Below, piece by piece: positions 34,048 to 43,199 of a stretch of DNA of 64,000 nt. This DNA is from Streptomyces rubradiris (GTDB lineage: Bacteria > Actinomycetota > Actinomycetes > Streptomycetales > Streptomycetaceae): NCBI RefSeq assembly GCF_016860525.1, contig NZ_BNEA01000015.1, forward strand, positions 1,860,001 through 1,924,000. The letters are read 5' to 3'. The position numbers and the translations under genes are program-made. Each line of letters opens with the position of its first letter. Positions within the stretch are counted from its first letter, which is position 1. The notes below the pieces were generated by a model, which was not told the DNA's origin, searched no databases, and was given only the letters and a program-made list of their open reading frames with translations.

Positions 34048-35499
34048 CTATTCTCCCGCTCCGCCGTGCAGGCTCTGCACCGGGTTGGCCGTCAGCTCCC
34101 GGACGCCCCCGTCGTCGCCCGCCAGCCGGTCCACCGCGGCGTAGGCGCTCGCGATGCACGCCGGGATGCCGACGCCGTCGTACTGGGCGCCGCACACCGC
34201 GAGCCCCGGGAGCTTGGCGACGTGCTCGCGGACGCGGGCCACGCGCGCGTGGTGCCCGACGGGGTACTGGGGCAGGCCGTCGGTCCAGCGGGTGACCCTG
34301 GTCTCCAGCGGGACGGCGTCCAGGCCGGTGGCCTCCCGCAGGTCGTGCCGGGATACCTCCACCAGGCCGGCGTCGTCCCGGCCGAGGATCTCCGTCTCGC
34401 CGTAGCGGCCCACGGAGGTGCGCAGGACCAGCACGTCCGGGTCCTCCTCGGCGATCCAGCCCCACTTGCGGGAGGCGAAGGTGGACGCCTTGATGGTGCG
34501 GCCGTCGACGGGCGGCACGAGGAAGCCGCTGCCCTCGGGCAGGCGCGCGTCGGCGCGCCGGTAGGCGAGGGTGACCAGGGCCATGGAGGCGTACTCGACG
34601 GCGGCCAGCTCGGCGGCGGCCCCCGGGACCTCCGCGCGCAGCAGCCGGGCGGCGGCCGGGGCGGGTACGGCGACCACCACCGCGTCGGCGCGCAGCACGC
34701 GCTCGCCCGCGGTGATCCGCCAGCCGTCCGGCTCCCGGCGCAGTTCGCGGGCGGGGGCGTTGGTGAGGATCTCGCCGCCGCGGGCGCGCACCGACTCGGC
34801 GACCGCGAGCGGCAGCCGCCCGATGCCGCCGGCGATGCCCATGAAGACCGGCCCGGCCTGCTGGTTCGCGGCGGCCTTCGCCTGGATCTCGCGGACGCCC
34901 TCGGTGAGGGAGGTGTGGGCGCGGGCGGCCTGGAAGAGCTGCGGGACGGCCGAGCGCATCGAGATGCGGTAGGCGTCGCCCGCGTACACCCCGCCCAGCA
35001 GCGGTTCCACGAGGCGGTCGACGACCTCGCGGCCGAGCCGGGCCGCCACGTACGCGCCGACGGCCACGTCGTCGCCGGTCTCGGTGCGGGGCAGGTCGGC
35101 GTCACGCTCGATGCGGGCCAGGCCCTCGGCGGAGAGGACGCCGGAGAGCGCGGCGGCGGTGCCGGGGACGCCCATCACATGGCCCTTGGGCATGGGGCGC
35201 AGGGCACCCCGGGTCCAGATCGAGGCGGTCGCGGTGGCCGGCGGCTGGAGCGATGCGCCGAGGCCCGCCTCGCGCGCGAGGGTCACCGCTTCCGGGCGGC
35301 GGGCCAGCATGGACTCGGCGCCGAGGTCGACGCGGACGCCGGCGATCTCGCCGGGCAGCAGCTTGCCGCCGACCCGGTCGCCGGCCTCCAGCACCGTCAC
35401 GCGCGCGCCGCGCCCCAGCAGCCGGTGCGCGGCGGCCAGCCCGGCGATGCCGGCCCCGATGACGACGACGTGCCCCAGGCCCCTACCCGTTGTGCTCAT
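34048..35499 (-). CDS. hemY: Coproporphyrinogen III oxidase (HemY/CgoX)
   Basis: A 483-residue FAD protein oxidising coproporphyrinogen III to coproporphyrin III. The dinucleotide site is [37 protein letters not shown] (GxGxxG at about residues 15-20). [13 protein letters not shown] and the C-terminal FAD-binding [25 protein letters not shown] complete the amine-oxidase fold. The ATG at 35499 follows GAGT; the larger in-frame extension has no site. The next step enzyme, HemQ, follows 5 bp on. HemE, earlier in the pathway, lies 2.4 kb upstream on the same strand. Confidence 0.95.
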   Translation of the reverse strand: MSTTGRGLGHVVVIGAGIAGLAAAHRLLGRGARVTVLEAGDRVGGKLLPGEIAGVRVDLGAESMLARRPEAVTLAREAGLGASLQPPATATASIWTRGALRPMPKGHVMGVPGTAAALSGVLSAEGLARIERDADLPRTETGDDVAVGAYVAARLGREVVDRLVEPLLGGVYAGDAYRISMRSAVPQLFQAARAHTSLTEGVREIQAKAAANQQAGPVFMGIAGGIGRLPLAVAESVRARGGEILTNAPARELRREPDGWRITAGERVLRADAVVVAVPAPAAARLLRAEVPGAAAELAAVEYASMALVTLAYRRADARLPEGSGFLVPPVDGRTIKASTFASRKWGWIAEEDPDVLVLRTSVGRYGETEILGRDDAGLVEVSRHDLREATGLDAVPLETRVTRWTDGLPQYPVGHHARVARVREHVAKLPGLAVCGAQYDGVGIPACIASAYAAVDRLAGDDGGVRELTANPVQSLHGGAGE

Positions 35500-35593
35500 G
35501 TTCCCCACTCTCTCAGACCCCACTGACACTCCGGCCGGGGCCCGGTGTCCGGCCGGCGGGGGCCGGACCGGCCGCACCCCGTAGCGTGTTCCC

Positions 35594-36979
35594 ATGAGCA
35601 TCGCTGGCGGCAGACAACGGCTGGTCGTGATCGGGGGCGACGCCGCGGGCATGTCCGCGGCCTCGCAGGCGCGGCGGCTGCGGGGTCCCGGGGAGCTGGA
35701 GATCGTGGCGTTCGAGCGCGGCCACTTCACCTCCTTCTCGGCGTGCGGCATCCCGTACTGGGTGGGCGGCCAGGTCCCGGAGCGGGACCGGCTGATCGCG
35801 CGGACGGCGAAGGAGCACCGCGCGCGGGACATCGACCTGCGGATGCGCACGGAGATCACGGAGATCGACGTGGCCGGGCAGCGGGTACGCGCGCGTGACG
35901 TCGATTCCGGCGCCGAGTACTGGACACCGTACGACAAGCTGGTCATCGCCACCGGTGCCCGGCCGGTCCGCCCGGACCTGCCCGGCGTGGACGCCCCCGG
36001 GGTGCACGGGGTGCAGACGCTCGACGACGGCCAGGCGCTGCTGGACACCCTGGCCGGCACGCGGGGCCGCAGGGCGGTGGTCGTGGGCGCCGGCTACATC
36101 GGGGTCGAGATGGCCGAGGCGCTGATCCGCCGGGGTTTCGAGGTGACGGTCGTCAACCGGGGCCGGGAGCCGATGTCGACGCTGGACCCGGACATGGGCC
36201 GGTTGGTGCACCGGGCCATGGAGGGGCTCGGCATCACCATGGTCGGCGACGCCGAGGTGACCGAGGTGCTCACCGGCGCGGACGGCCGGGTGCGGGCGGT
36301 GGCCACGCGGGACGCCGAGTTCCCGGCGGACGTGGTGGTCCTCGGCATCGGCGTCCGCCCGGAGACCGCCCTCGCCCGGGCGGCCGGGCTGCCGCTCGGC
36401 GCCCACGGCGGGCTGCTCACCGATCTGGCGATGCGGGTGCGCGGGCAGGAGAACGTCTGGGCGGGCGGCGACTGCGTGGAGGTGCTGAACCTGGTCTCCG
36501 GACAGCTGCAGTACGTTCCGCTCGGCACCCATGCCAACAAGCACGGCCAGGTCATCGGCACCAACGCGGGCGGCGGCTACGCCACTTTTCCGGGTGTCGT
36601 CGGCACGGCGGTGAGCAAGGTGTGCGACCTGGAGATCGCCCGCACCGGCCTGCGGGAGAAGGACGCCCGCCGGGCGGGCCTGCGGTACGAGACGGTCACC
36701 ATCGAGTCGACCAGCCGCGCCGGCTACTACCCGGGGGCCGCCCCCATGACGGTGAAGATGCTCGCCGAGGCCCGTACGGGACGGCTGCTGGGCGTGCAGA
36801 TCGTCGGCCGGGAGGGAGCGGGCAAGCGGGTGGACATCGCGGCGGTGGCACTCACCGCGCGGATGACCGTGGAGGAGATGACGGCCCTGGACCTGGGGTA
36901 CGCCCCGCCGTTCTCACCGGTGTGGGACCCGGTGCTGGTGGCCGCGCGGAAGGCCGCCTCGAAGGTGCGGCCGGGCTGA
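35594..36979 (+). CDS. CoA-disulfide reductase-like pyridine nucleotide-disulfide oxidoreductase
   Basis: A 461-residue FAD/NAD(P)H enzyme. It has two Rossmann motifs, VVIGGDAAGMSAASQARRL at the N-terminus and VVVGAGYIGVEMAEALIRRG near residue 160. A lone cysteine, Cys51 in SFSACGIPYWVGG, matches the single active-site cysteine of CoA-disulfide reductase and NADH oxidases rather than the CxxxxC pair of classical members. The dimerisation domain starts near 340. Substrate could be CoA-disulfide, mycothiol-linked or polysulfide; it cannot be settled here. It is divergent from hemY with 94 bp between starts. Confidence 0.88.
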   Translation: MSIAGGRQRLVVIGGDAAGMSAASQARRLRGPGELEIVAFERGHFTSFSACGIPYWVGGQVPERDRLIARTAKEHRARDIDLRMRTEITEIDVAGQRVRARDVDSGAEYWTPYDKLVIATGARPVRPDLPGVDAPGVHGVQTLDDGQALLDTLAGTRGRRAVVVGAGYIGVEMAEALIRRGFEVTVVNRGREPMSTLDPDMGRLVHRAMEGLGITMVGDAEVTEVLTGADGRVRAVATRDAEFPADVVVLGIGVRPETALARAAGLPLGAHGGLLTDLAMRVRGQENVWAGGDCVEVLNLVSGQLQYVPLGTHANKHGQVIGTNAGGGYATFPGVVGTAVSKVCDLEIARTGLREKDARRAGLRYETVTIESTSRAGYYPGAAPMTVKMLAEARTGRLLGVQIVGREGAGKRVDIAAVALTARMTVEEMTALDLGYAPPFSPVWDPVLVAARKAASKVRPG

Positions 36980-37049
36980 CCCGCGGCGGCCGGACCCGCC
37001 GACGGCGGACGCGCTGATAGCCTGGCCGGATCGCGGGCACTACTTGTGT

Positions 37050-37874
37050 GTGGTCATCCCCGTCCATGACGTGAACCCGGTGCGCCGCACCCCCTGGGTG
37101 ACGTACGCGCTCATCGCCGCCAATGTGCTGGTGTTCGTCACCATGCCCGGCATGGCCGGTTCCGTGACCGGCGGCACCAAGCTGGCGCAGCTGTGCGATC
37201 TGCAGGCGTTCCTGGACCGTTACGCGGCGGTCCCCCGGGAGCTCGTCCACGATCAGCTGCCCCGGCTGGTGCCGACCGGGGAGGTCGGGGTGGGCCCGCA
37301 GGGGCCGGGGTGCGTAGTGGCGCCGCCCGGCTACGACAAGTCGCCGCCGCTGTCGGTGTTCACCGCGATGTTCCTGCACGGCGGCTGGCCGCACCTGCTG
37401 GGGAACATGCTGTTCCTGCTGATCTTCGGCAACAACGTCGAGGACCGGATGGGCCACATCCGTTTCTTCCTCTTCTACGTGGTGTGCGGCTACGCGGCCG
37501 GGTACGGCTTCGCGCTGCTCAACGCCGCCTCCGCCGACCCGCTGATCGGCGCGTCGGGGGCGATCGCCGGAGTGCTCGGCGCCTATCTGGTGCTGTATCC
37601 GCGGGCCAGGGTGTGGGTGCTGGTGCCGTTCCTGGTCTTCCTGCCGCTCAGGCTGCCCGCCTGGCTGGTGCTCGGGTTCTGGTTCGGGCTCCAGGCGGTG
37701 TACTCCTCCGGGCTCGGGGTGTCCGGAGCGGGCACGGTGGCGTACGCGGCGCACGTGGTCGGCTTCGTGGCGGGCATGCTGCTCGCCTGGCCGCTCAAGC
37801 CCGGCACACCACCGCCGCCGGAGCCGCCCGGCCTGCTGTTCGGCAGGCGCGCGCGGCCCCGTTACACCTGGTGA
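37050..37874 (+). CDS. Rhomboid-family intramembrane serine protease
   Basis: A 274-residue protein with about seven membrane helices. The catalytic Ser169 is in the GASGAIAG motif and the catalytic His in YAAHVVGFVAGML near residue 235. HGGWPHLLGNMLFLLIFGNNVEDRMG is the conserved helix-2 region. Rhomboids cleave membrane substrates within the bilayer. The GTG at 37050 gives MVIPVHDVNPVRRTPWVT, a start I recall in Streptomyces orthologues; the TTG at 37044 lies two codons earlier. The loop between helices 1 and 2 (about residues 35-100) is long and hydrophilic. It converges with hemE (1 bp apart). Confidence 0.92.
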   Translation: MVIPVHDVNPVRRTPWVTYALIAANVLVFVTMPGMAGSVTGGTKLAQLCDLQAFLDRYAAVPRELVHDQLPRLVPTGEVGVGPQGPGCVVAPPGYDKSPPLSVFTAMFLHGGWPHLLGNMLFLLIFGNNVEDRMGHIRFFLFYVVCGYAAGYGFALLNAASADPLIGASGAIAGVLGAYLVLYPRARVWVLVPFLVFLPLRLPAWLVLGFWFGLQAVYSSGLGVSGAGTVAYAAHVVGFVAGMLLAWPLKPGTPPPPEPPGLLFGRRARPRYTW

Positions 37875-37875
37875 G

Positions 37876-38943
37876 TCAGCGCGCGCTCGCGGTGTGGACG
37901 TACTCCGTGAGCCGGGTCAGCGCGTCCGGGTCGGTGTTCGGCATGACGCCGTGGCCGAGGTTGAAGACGTGCCCCTCCAGCCCTGCGGCGGCGTCCAGCA
38001 CCTCCTGGGCCTTGGCCTCGACGGTGTCCTTGTCGGTGAACAGCACGGTCGGGTCCAGGTTGCCCTGGAGGGCCTTGCCCGGGCCGACGCGGCGGGCGGC
38101 CTCGTCCAGCGGGACGCGCCAGTCGACGCCGACGACATCCGCGCCTGCCTCGCCCAGGAGCTTCAGCAGCTCGCCGGTGCCGACGCCGAAGTGGATGCGC
38201 GGGACGCCGTACCCGGCGACCGCGTCGAAGACCTTCGCGGAGGCCGGCATGACCGAGCGCCGGTAGTCCGCCGGGGCCAGCGCGCCGGCCCAGGAGTCGA
38301 AGAGCTGGACGGCGCTGGCGCCGGCCTCGATCTGCACCTTCAGGAAGGCGGCCGTGATGTCGGCGAGGCGGTCGAGCAGGTCGGCCCACAGCTCGGGGTC
38401 GCCGTACATCATGGCCTTGGCGTTCTCGTACGTGCGCGAGGGGCCGCCTTCGACCAGATAGCTCGCCAGGGTGAAGGGCGCGCCCGCGAAGCCGATCAGC
38501 GGGGTGGCGCCCAGCTCGCGGGTGAGCATGCCGATGGCCTCGGTGACGTACGGAACGTCCTCGGGGGCGAGGTCGCGCAGCCGGGCCAGGTCGGCGCGGG
38601 TGCGGACGGGCTGCTCGACGACCGGGCCGACGCCGGGCTTGATGTCCAGGTCGAGACCGATGGCCTTGAGCGGGACGACGATGTCGCTGAAGTAGATCGC
38701 CGCGTCCACGCCGTGCCGGCGCACCGGCTGGAGGGTGATCTCGGTGACCAGCTCGGGCCGCATGCAGGACTCCAGCATGGGCACGCCCTCGCGCACCTTG
38801 CGGTACTCGGGCAGGGAGCGGCCGGCCTGGCGCATGAACCACACGGGGGTGTGCGGCACGGGTTCACGCCGGCACGCCTTGAGGAACGCGCTGTCGTACG
38901 TGGCTGCGGGCCCCTGGCCCGTGAAGGTGTCGTTCGCGGTCAC
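37876..38943 (-). CDS. hemE: Uroporphyrinogen decarboxylase
   Basis: A 355-residue enzyme that removes four acetate carboxyls from uroporphyrinogen III to give coproporphyrinogen III. The signature motif [21 protein letters not shown] is at about residues 33-52, and [24 protein letters not shown] and [10 protein letters not shown] are conserved active-site blocks. The GTG at 38943 gives an N-terminus like other Streptomyces HemE ([21 protein letters not shown]); the ATG seven codons earlier has no ribosome site. It is divergent from the DUF3000 gene with 86 bp between starts. Confidence 0.96.
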   Translation of the reverse strand: MTANDTFTGQGPAATYDSAFLKACRREPVPHTPVWFMRQAGRSLPEYRKVREGVPMLESCMRPELVTEITLQPVRRHGVDAAIYFSDIVVPLKAIGLDLDIKPGVGPVVEQPVRTRADLARLRDLAPEDVPYVTEAIGMLTRELGATPLIGFAGAPFTLASYLVEGGPSRTYENAKAMMYGDPELWADLLDRLADITAAFLKVQIEAGASAVQLFDSWAGALAPADYRRSVMPASAKVFDAVAGYGVPRIHFGVGTGELLKLLGEAGADVVGVDWRVPLDEAARRVGPGKALQGNLDPTVLFTDKDTVEAKAQEVLDAAAGLEGHVFNLGHGVMPNTDPDALTRLTEYVHTASAR

Positions 38944-39029
38944 GGGGCAAGTCTCGCATGACACCGGGGAGCGGTGGCGCGGGGTGTCTTGCCCTGCGCG
39001 ACGGCCCGCTTCCCCTTACTCTTCCCCGC

Positions 39030-39701
39030 ATGGCTGCGGCTCAGGGACGACTGTCGGACGGCGCTGACGGAATGGACGACGCGGAGGACACCGCTCAGGC
39101 GCGGGCGGGCGGCGGGCTGCCGCCGGCGTTCCGCGCCGCGGTCGACGCGCTGCGGGCGGCGCGACCGCGGCCGCAGGTCGAGGTGGAGCCGACGCCCGCC
39201 CCGCAGCGGCTCGCCCCGTACGCGTACGCGCTGGAGGCGGTGGTGGTCGACGGCGAGCAGGAGCTGGCCGACGGGCGTCTGGTGCTGCTGCACGACCCGG
39301 ACGGGCATGACGCGTGGCAGGGCACGTTCCGGCTGGTGACGCTGGTGCGGGCGGAGCTGGAGCCGGAGATGGCGGCCGATCCGCTGCTGCCGGAGGTGTG
39401 CTGGTCGTGGCTGACCGGGGCGCTCCAGGCCCGCGGGCTGGCCTACGGCGAGCCGAGCGGCACGATCACGCGGGCGGGTTCGCACTATTTCGGCGGGCTG
39501 GCGGAGCGGCCCGCGGCCTCGCAGATCGAGATCCGCGCCTCCTGGACGCCTCGGGAGGGGCTGGGCGGGGTGCCGGACACCGCCGCGCATCTGACCTCCT
39601 GGTGCGATCTGCTGGCGCAGGTCGCGGGCCTGCCGCCGGCCGGTCCCGGGGACGCGTCGGTGGTGACGCTGCCGCAGCGCCGGGGCCCGCAGTCCCGCTG
39701 A
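39030..39701 (+). CDS. DUF3000-domain protein
   Basis: A 223-residue soluble protein of the actinobacterial DUF3000 family, function unknown. Conserved segments are PPAFRAAVDALRAARPRP, RLVLLHDPDGHDAWQGTFRLVTLVRAELEPEMAADPLLPEVCWSWLTGAL and the GGLAERPAASQIEIRASWTP block, ending with WCDLLAQVAGLPP. The ATG at 39030 is used; an ATG at 39072 has a better ribosome site and is a real alternative. In Streptomyces the gene usually lies near hemE and the rnd-type gene, as here. Confidence 0.88.
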   Translation: MAAAQGRLSDGADGMDDAEDTAQARAGGGLPPAFRAAVDALRAARPRPQVEVEPTPAPQRLAPYAYALEAVVVDGEQELADGRLVLLHDPDGHDAWQGTFRLVTLVRAELEPEMAADPLLPEVCWSWLTGALQARGLAYGEPSGTITRAGSHYFGGLAERPAASQIEIRASWTPREGLGGVPDTAAHLTSWCDLLAQVAGLPPAGPGDASVVTLPQRRGPQSR

Positions 39702-40098
39702 GCGGGCGCCCGCCACACCGATTTCGCGGTTCCGCCGAGCGGCCGGGACCGGTCCGCGTCCGCGGCCTGCCCAGGTGCCCGCGCCGATCCGCATCCGCGG
39801 CCTGCCCGGAGACCTGCTCCGGTCCGCAATCCCGCCGAGGGGTGGTCATGAAACGCCGTATTGACCATCTCTTTGTCGATACGGCCACTTTCCGCACTCG
39901 AATCGCACTCGCTCGAACCGACTCGATCTTCGGTTGATCGATCGTGTGTCCGAAGCGCACGGATTGTTACTCACTAGATCGTGATCACTCCCTAAAGGCG
40001 GACGAGTTTGCTGCCGAAGACGACTGTGACCTTGAAAGCACGGTTCGTCCCGGCTTCATCCCCACAAGCCGGCCCCGTCCCCCCACCCAGGAGGCCTG
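39702..40098. other. Intergenic region upstream of the response regulator
   Basis: A 397-bp gap. The first 130 bp contain two imperfect copies of CCGCGGCCTGCCC. A 29-codon open frame at 39848-39937 (MKRRIDHLFVDTATFRTRIA...), with GAGGGGTGG before its ATG, could be a small protein or leader peptide. After 39940 the DNA turns AT-rich (TTGTTACTCACTAGATCGTGATCAC), which looks like promoter DNA for the regulator gene; its ribosome site AGGAGGCCT is at 40089-40097. Confidence 0.5.
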
Positions 40099-40758
40099 GT
40101 GTCCGTTCTCCTTGAGCAACCCGCAAGCCTGGTCGCCTACCGCCCGAACAAGCCGACCGCCATGGTGGTCGTGGCCGACCCGCGTGTCCGTTCCACCGTC
40201 ACCCGCCATCTGTGGGCGCTCGGCGTGCGCGATGTCATCGAAGCCTCGTCCATCGCGGAGGCTCGTCCCCGCATCGGCAACCCGCGCGACATCTGCGTCG
40301 CCGACGTCCACCTCCCTGACGGCTCCGGCCTCACCCTGCTGTCCGAGACCCGGGCCGCGGGCTGGCCCAACGGACTGGCGCTCTCCGCCGCCGACGACAT
40401 CGGCGCGGTCCGCAACGCGCTGGCCGGCGGCGTCAAGGGCTACGTCGTCACCGGCACCCGTACCAACATCGGGCTCCCCACCCGTCCCGGCGCCGCTCCC
40501 CTCGGTGCCGCCGCCCGTATGCACCGCCGCCCCCCGGGTGCCCCGAGCCACCCGGGCGGCTACCGGGAGCTGTCCGGACGCGAGGTCGAGGTGCTGCGGC
40601 TGGTCGCGGAGGGCCAGTCGAACAAGGCGATCGGCGTGTCCATGGGTTTGTCCGCCCTCACCGTCAAGAGCCACCTGGCCCGCATCGCCCGCAAGCTGGG
40701 CACCGGCGACCGGGCCGGCATGGTGGCCGTCGCCCTGCGCACCGGGATCATCCACTGA
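40099..40758 (+). CDS. Atypical NarL/FixJ-family response regulator
   Basis: A 219-residue orphan regulator. The receiver domain is at about residues 20-125, with the likely phosphoacceptor Asp69 in VADVHLPDGSGL and Lys in GGVKGYVV. The acidic pair expected at the end of strand 1 is reduced to one Asp (VVVADPRV), so the phosphorylation pocket is weak. A Pro/Arg-rich linker leads to the LuxR HTH at about 150-215 (ELSGREVEVLRLVAEGQSNKAIGVSMGLSALTVKSHLARIARKLG). No histidine kinase is adjacent. The strong AGGAGG site sets the GTG start. Highly conserved in Streptomyces at this locus as I recall. Confidence 0.9.
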   Translation: MSVLLEQPASLVAYRPNKPTAMVVVADPRVRSTVTRHLWALGVRDVIEASSIAEARPRIGNPRDICVADVHLPDGSGLTLLSETRAAGWPNGLALSAADDIGAVRNALAGGVKGYVVTGTRTNIGLPTRPGAAPLGAAARMHRRPPGAPSHPGGYRELSGREVEVLRLVAEGQSNKAIGVSMGLSALTVKSHLARIARKLGTGDRAGMVAVALRTGIIH

Positions 40759-40843
40759 GCCCACCGGATGCCCCCTTCGGCGCAATTCCCGTTCACCCCG
40801 GCGAACCGGCGGCGGCCCGCCGCTGACCGGTTTACGACCCTGC

Positions 40844-40879
40844 CGCGCCCGTCGACGGAACGTTCCGTCGACGGGCGCG
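40844..40879. terminator. Perfect 36-bp palindrome between the regulator and rnd
   Basis: CGCGCCCGTCGACGGAAC is followed directly by its full reverse complement. As RNA it makes an 18-bp hairpin without a spacer. It begins 86 bp after the regulator stop and ends 25 bp before the rnd start. Without a T-tract it could terminate the upstream transcript, act as an attenuator for rnd, or bind a protein. Confidence 0.65.
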
Positions 40880-40904
40880 GTGTGCGCACGGATACCCTTG
40901 ACAG

Positions 40905-42194
40905 GTGACCGACGCCCAAGACACCGCAGCAGACAGCTCCCTGCGCACCACCGGAGGCACTCCTCCGGACGACGCCGGATCTTCTGTGACGGGGGCGCCG
41001 ACTCCATTGCTCGAACCGCGCGAGGGCATTCCGCCCGTGATCGCCGAAGCGGCGGACCTCGCCCGGGTGACGGCCGCCTTCGCCGCCGGCTCCGGCCCGG
41101 TCGCCGTGGACGCCGAGCGCGCCTCCGGCTACCGCTACGGCCAGCGCGCCTACCTGGTGCAGCTGCGCCGCGAGGGCGCCGGGACCGCGCTCATCGACCC
41201 CGTCGCCTGCCCCGACCTGTCCGGACTCGGCGCGGCCCTGTCCGACGCCGAGTGGGTGCTGCACGCGGCCACCCAGGACCTGCCCTGCCTGCGCGAGATA
41301 GGCATGGTCCCGGCCCGCCTGTTCGACACCGAGCTGGCCGGGCGGCTGGCCGGTTTCCCCCGGGTCGGCCTCGGCGCCATGGTCGAGGGCGTCCTCGGCT
41401 ACGTCCTGGAGAAGGGCCACTCCGCCGTCGACTGGTCGACCCGCCCGCTGCCCGAGCCGTGGCTGCGCTACGCCGCGCTCGACGTCGAGCTGCTCGTCGA
41501 CCTGCGGGACGCCCTGGAGAAGGAGCTGGACCGGCAGGGCAAGCTGGAGTGGGCCCTCCAGGAGTTCGACGCGATCGCGACGGCGCCGCCGCCCGAGCCC
41601 CGCAAGGACCCCTGGCGTCGTACGTCCGGGATGCACAAGGTGCGCCGCCGGCGGCAGCTCGCCGTGGTCCGGGAGCTGTGGCAGACCCGGGACCGGATCG
41701 CCCAGCGCCGGGACGTCTCGCCGGGCAAGGTGCTGAGCGACGCGGCCATCGTGGAGGCCGCGCTCGCCCTGCCGGGCAATGTGCACGCCCTCGCCGCGCT
41801 GAACGGCTTCGGGCACCGGATGGGCCGGCGGCAGCTGGAGCAGTGGCAGGCCGCGGTGGACCGCGCCAGGGCGCTGCCGGAGACCGCGCTGCCGCAGCCG
41901 GGGCAGCCGGTGGCGGGACCGCCGCCGCCCCGGGCGTGGGCCGACAAGGACCCGGCCGCGGCGGCCCGGCTGTCCGCCGCGCGGGCCGGGGTGTCCTCCC
42001 TCGCCGAGCGGGTCACCATGCCGCAGGAGAACGTGATCTCCCCGGACACGGTGCGCAGGATCTGCTGGGAGCCGCCGAAGGTGGTGGACGCCGCTTCCGT
42101 GGCGGCCGCGCTGGCCGGGTACGGCGCGCGTCCGTGGCAGATCGAGCTGGTGACGCCGGTGCTGGTGGACGCGCTGGTGACCAAGGGGGCGTAG
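40905..42194 (+). CDS. rnd: Ribonuclease D-like 3'-5' exoribonuclease with HRDC domain
   Basis: A 429-residue DEDD-family exonuclease. Exo I is VAVDAERASGYRYGQRAYLVQLR (Asp and Glu near residues 67-69), Exo II is HAATQDLPCLREI, Exo III is YAALDVELLVDL. The HRDC RNA-binding region follows at about 250-330 (RRQLAVVRELWQTRDRIAQRRDVSPGKVLSD). RNase D trims tRNA 3' ends and other small RNAs. Family length is normal. The GTG at 40905 sits just after a large palindrome. The next gene begins 4 bp after the stop. Confidence 0.93.
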   Translation: MTDAQDTAADSSLRTTGGTPPDDAGSSVTGAPTPLLEPREGIPPVIAEAADLARVTAAFAAGSGPVAVDAERASGYRYGQRAYLVQLRREGAGTALIDPVACPDLSGLGAALSDAEWVLHAATQDLPCLREIGMVPARLFDTELAGRLAGFPRVGLGAMVEGVLGYVLEKGHSAVDWSTRPLPEPWLRYAALDVELLVDLRDALEKELDRQGKLEWALQEFDAIATAPPPEPRKDPWRRTSGMHKVRRRRQLAVVRELWQTRDRIAQRRDVSPGKVLSDAAIVEAALALPGNVHALAALNGFGHRMGRRQLEQWQAAVDRARALPETALPQPGQPVAGPPPPRAWADKDPAAAARLSAARAGVSSLAERVTMPQENVISPDTVRRICWEPPKVVDAASVAAALAGYGARPWQIELVTPVLVDALVTKGA

Positions 42195-42198
42195 GCGC

Positions 42199-43083
42199 GT
42201 GGAGATTTCCAGGCTGCCGGCCGAGGCCCGCGAGCGGCGCAGCGCGGAGATACGGGCGTTCCTCCGCTCGCGGCGCGCACGGCTGACCCCCGCGGACGTG
42301 GGAATGGCGGCCGGCGGCGGGCGCCGTACGCCGGGCCTGCGGCGCGAGGAGGTCGCGGTGCTCGCCGGGGTCGGGGTCTCCTGGTACACGTGGCTGGAAC
42401 AGGGGCGCGACATCAACGTGTCGGCCGACGTGCTGGACGCCGTCGCCCGCGTGCTGCGGCTGGACGCCGCCGAGCGTGAGCACCTGTACCTGCTGGCCGG
42501 GCTGAACCCGCCGCAGGCCCGGCCCGCCGAACGGGCGGTACCGGCCGGGATCCGCCGGGTCGTCGACGGCTGGCTGCCGCGGCCGGCGTACGTCATCGAC
42601 CGGCACTGGAAGCTGATCGCCGTCAACCGGGCCGCCCGGCTGGTCTTCGGCTACGAGGAGTCGGCCCACAGCTGTCTGGTCAGCTTCTTCACCAGCGCGC
42701 ACTTCCGCGCCTCGCTGTGCGGCTGGGAGGACGCGGCGCGGCAGATCGTCGGCCAGTTCCGCGCGGACGCCGCGCGTTACCCCGACGATCCGGAGTTCGG
42801 CCGGCTGGCCCAGGACATGTGCGCGGCCAGTCCCGCGTTCGCCGCGGTCTGGGCGGAACACCCGGTGGGGGCCGCGACCGAGGGAATCAAGTCGCTGCGG
42901 CACCCCGGGGCGGGCGAGCTGACCTTCGACTACACGATGCTGCCCGTCTCCGATCTGCCCGGCGCGCGTCTGCTGCTGTACACCCCGGCGGAGGGAACGC
43001 CGACCGAGAGCCGCCTGGCCGGCCTGCTGGCGGCGGACGTAGAGCCTCCCGCGCCCGCCTGGGCACCGGTCCCTGCCACGTAG
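42199..43083 (+). CDS. XRE-family regulator with MmyB-like sensor domain
   Basis: A 294-residue regulator. The N-terminal helix-turn-helix at about 18-75 reads RRTPGLRREEVAVLAGVGVSWYTWLEQGRDINVSADVLDAVARVLRLDAAEREHLYLLAGL, the typical MmyB/XRE pattern. The C-terminal PAS-like part includes DRHWKLIAVNRAARLVFGYEES and GELTFDYTMLPVSDLPGARLLLYTPAEGTPTESRL; in these proteins it binds a fatty acid or other lipid ligand. Such regulators commonly stand next to a short-chain dehydrogenase they control; here the SDR and an exporter follow on the same strand. Confidence 0.9.
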   Translation: MEISRLPAEARERRSAEIRAFLRSRRARLTPADVGMAAGGGRRTPGLRREEVAVLAGVGVSWYTWLEQGRDINVSADVLDAVARVLRLDAAEREHLYLLAGLNPPQARPAERAVPAGIRRVVDGWLPRPAYVIDRHWKLIAVNRAARLVFGYEESAHSCLVSFFTSAHFRASLCGWEDAARQIVGQFRADAARYPDDPEFGRLAQDMCAASPAFAAVWAEHPVGAATEGIKSLRHPGAGELTFDYTMLPVSDLPGARLLLYTPAEGTPTESRLAGLLAADVEPPAPAWAPVPAT

Positions 43084-43199
43084 CGGCCCCGCCCCTCCTG
43101 AGCTGCCCTTCGCCGCGGGCATGCGGCGAAGGTGGTGGTGACAGACCCAGGCTCAGGCGACACTGCCACGGCCGTCCGCGCCGCCCGAGGATCACTGCC

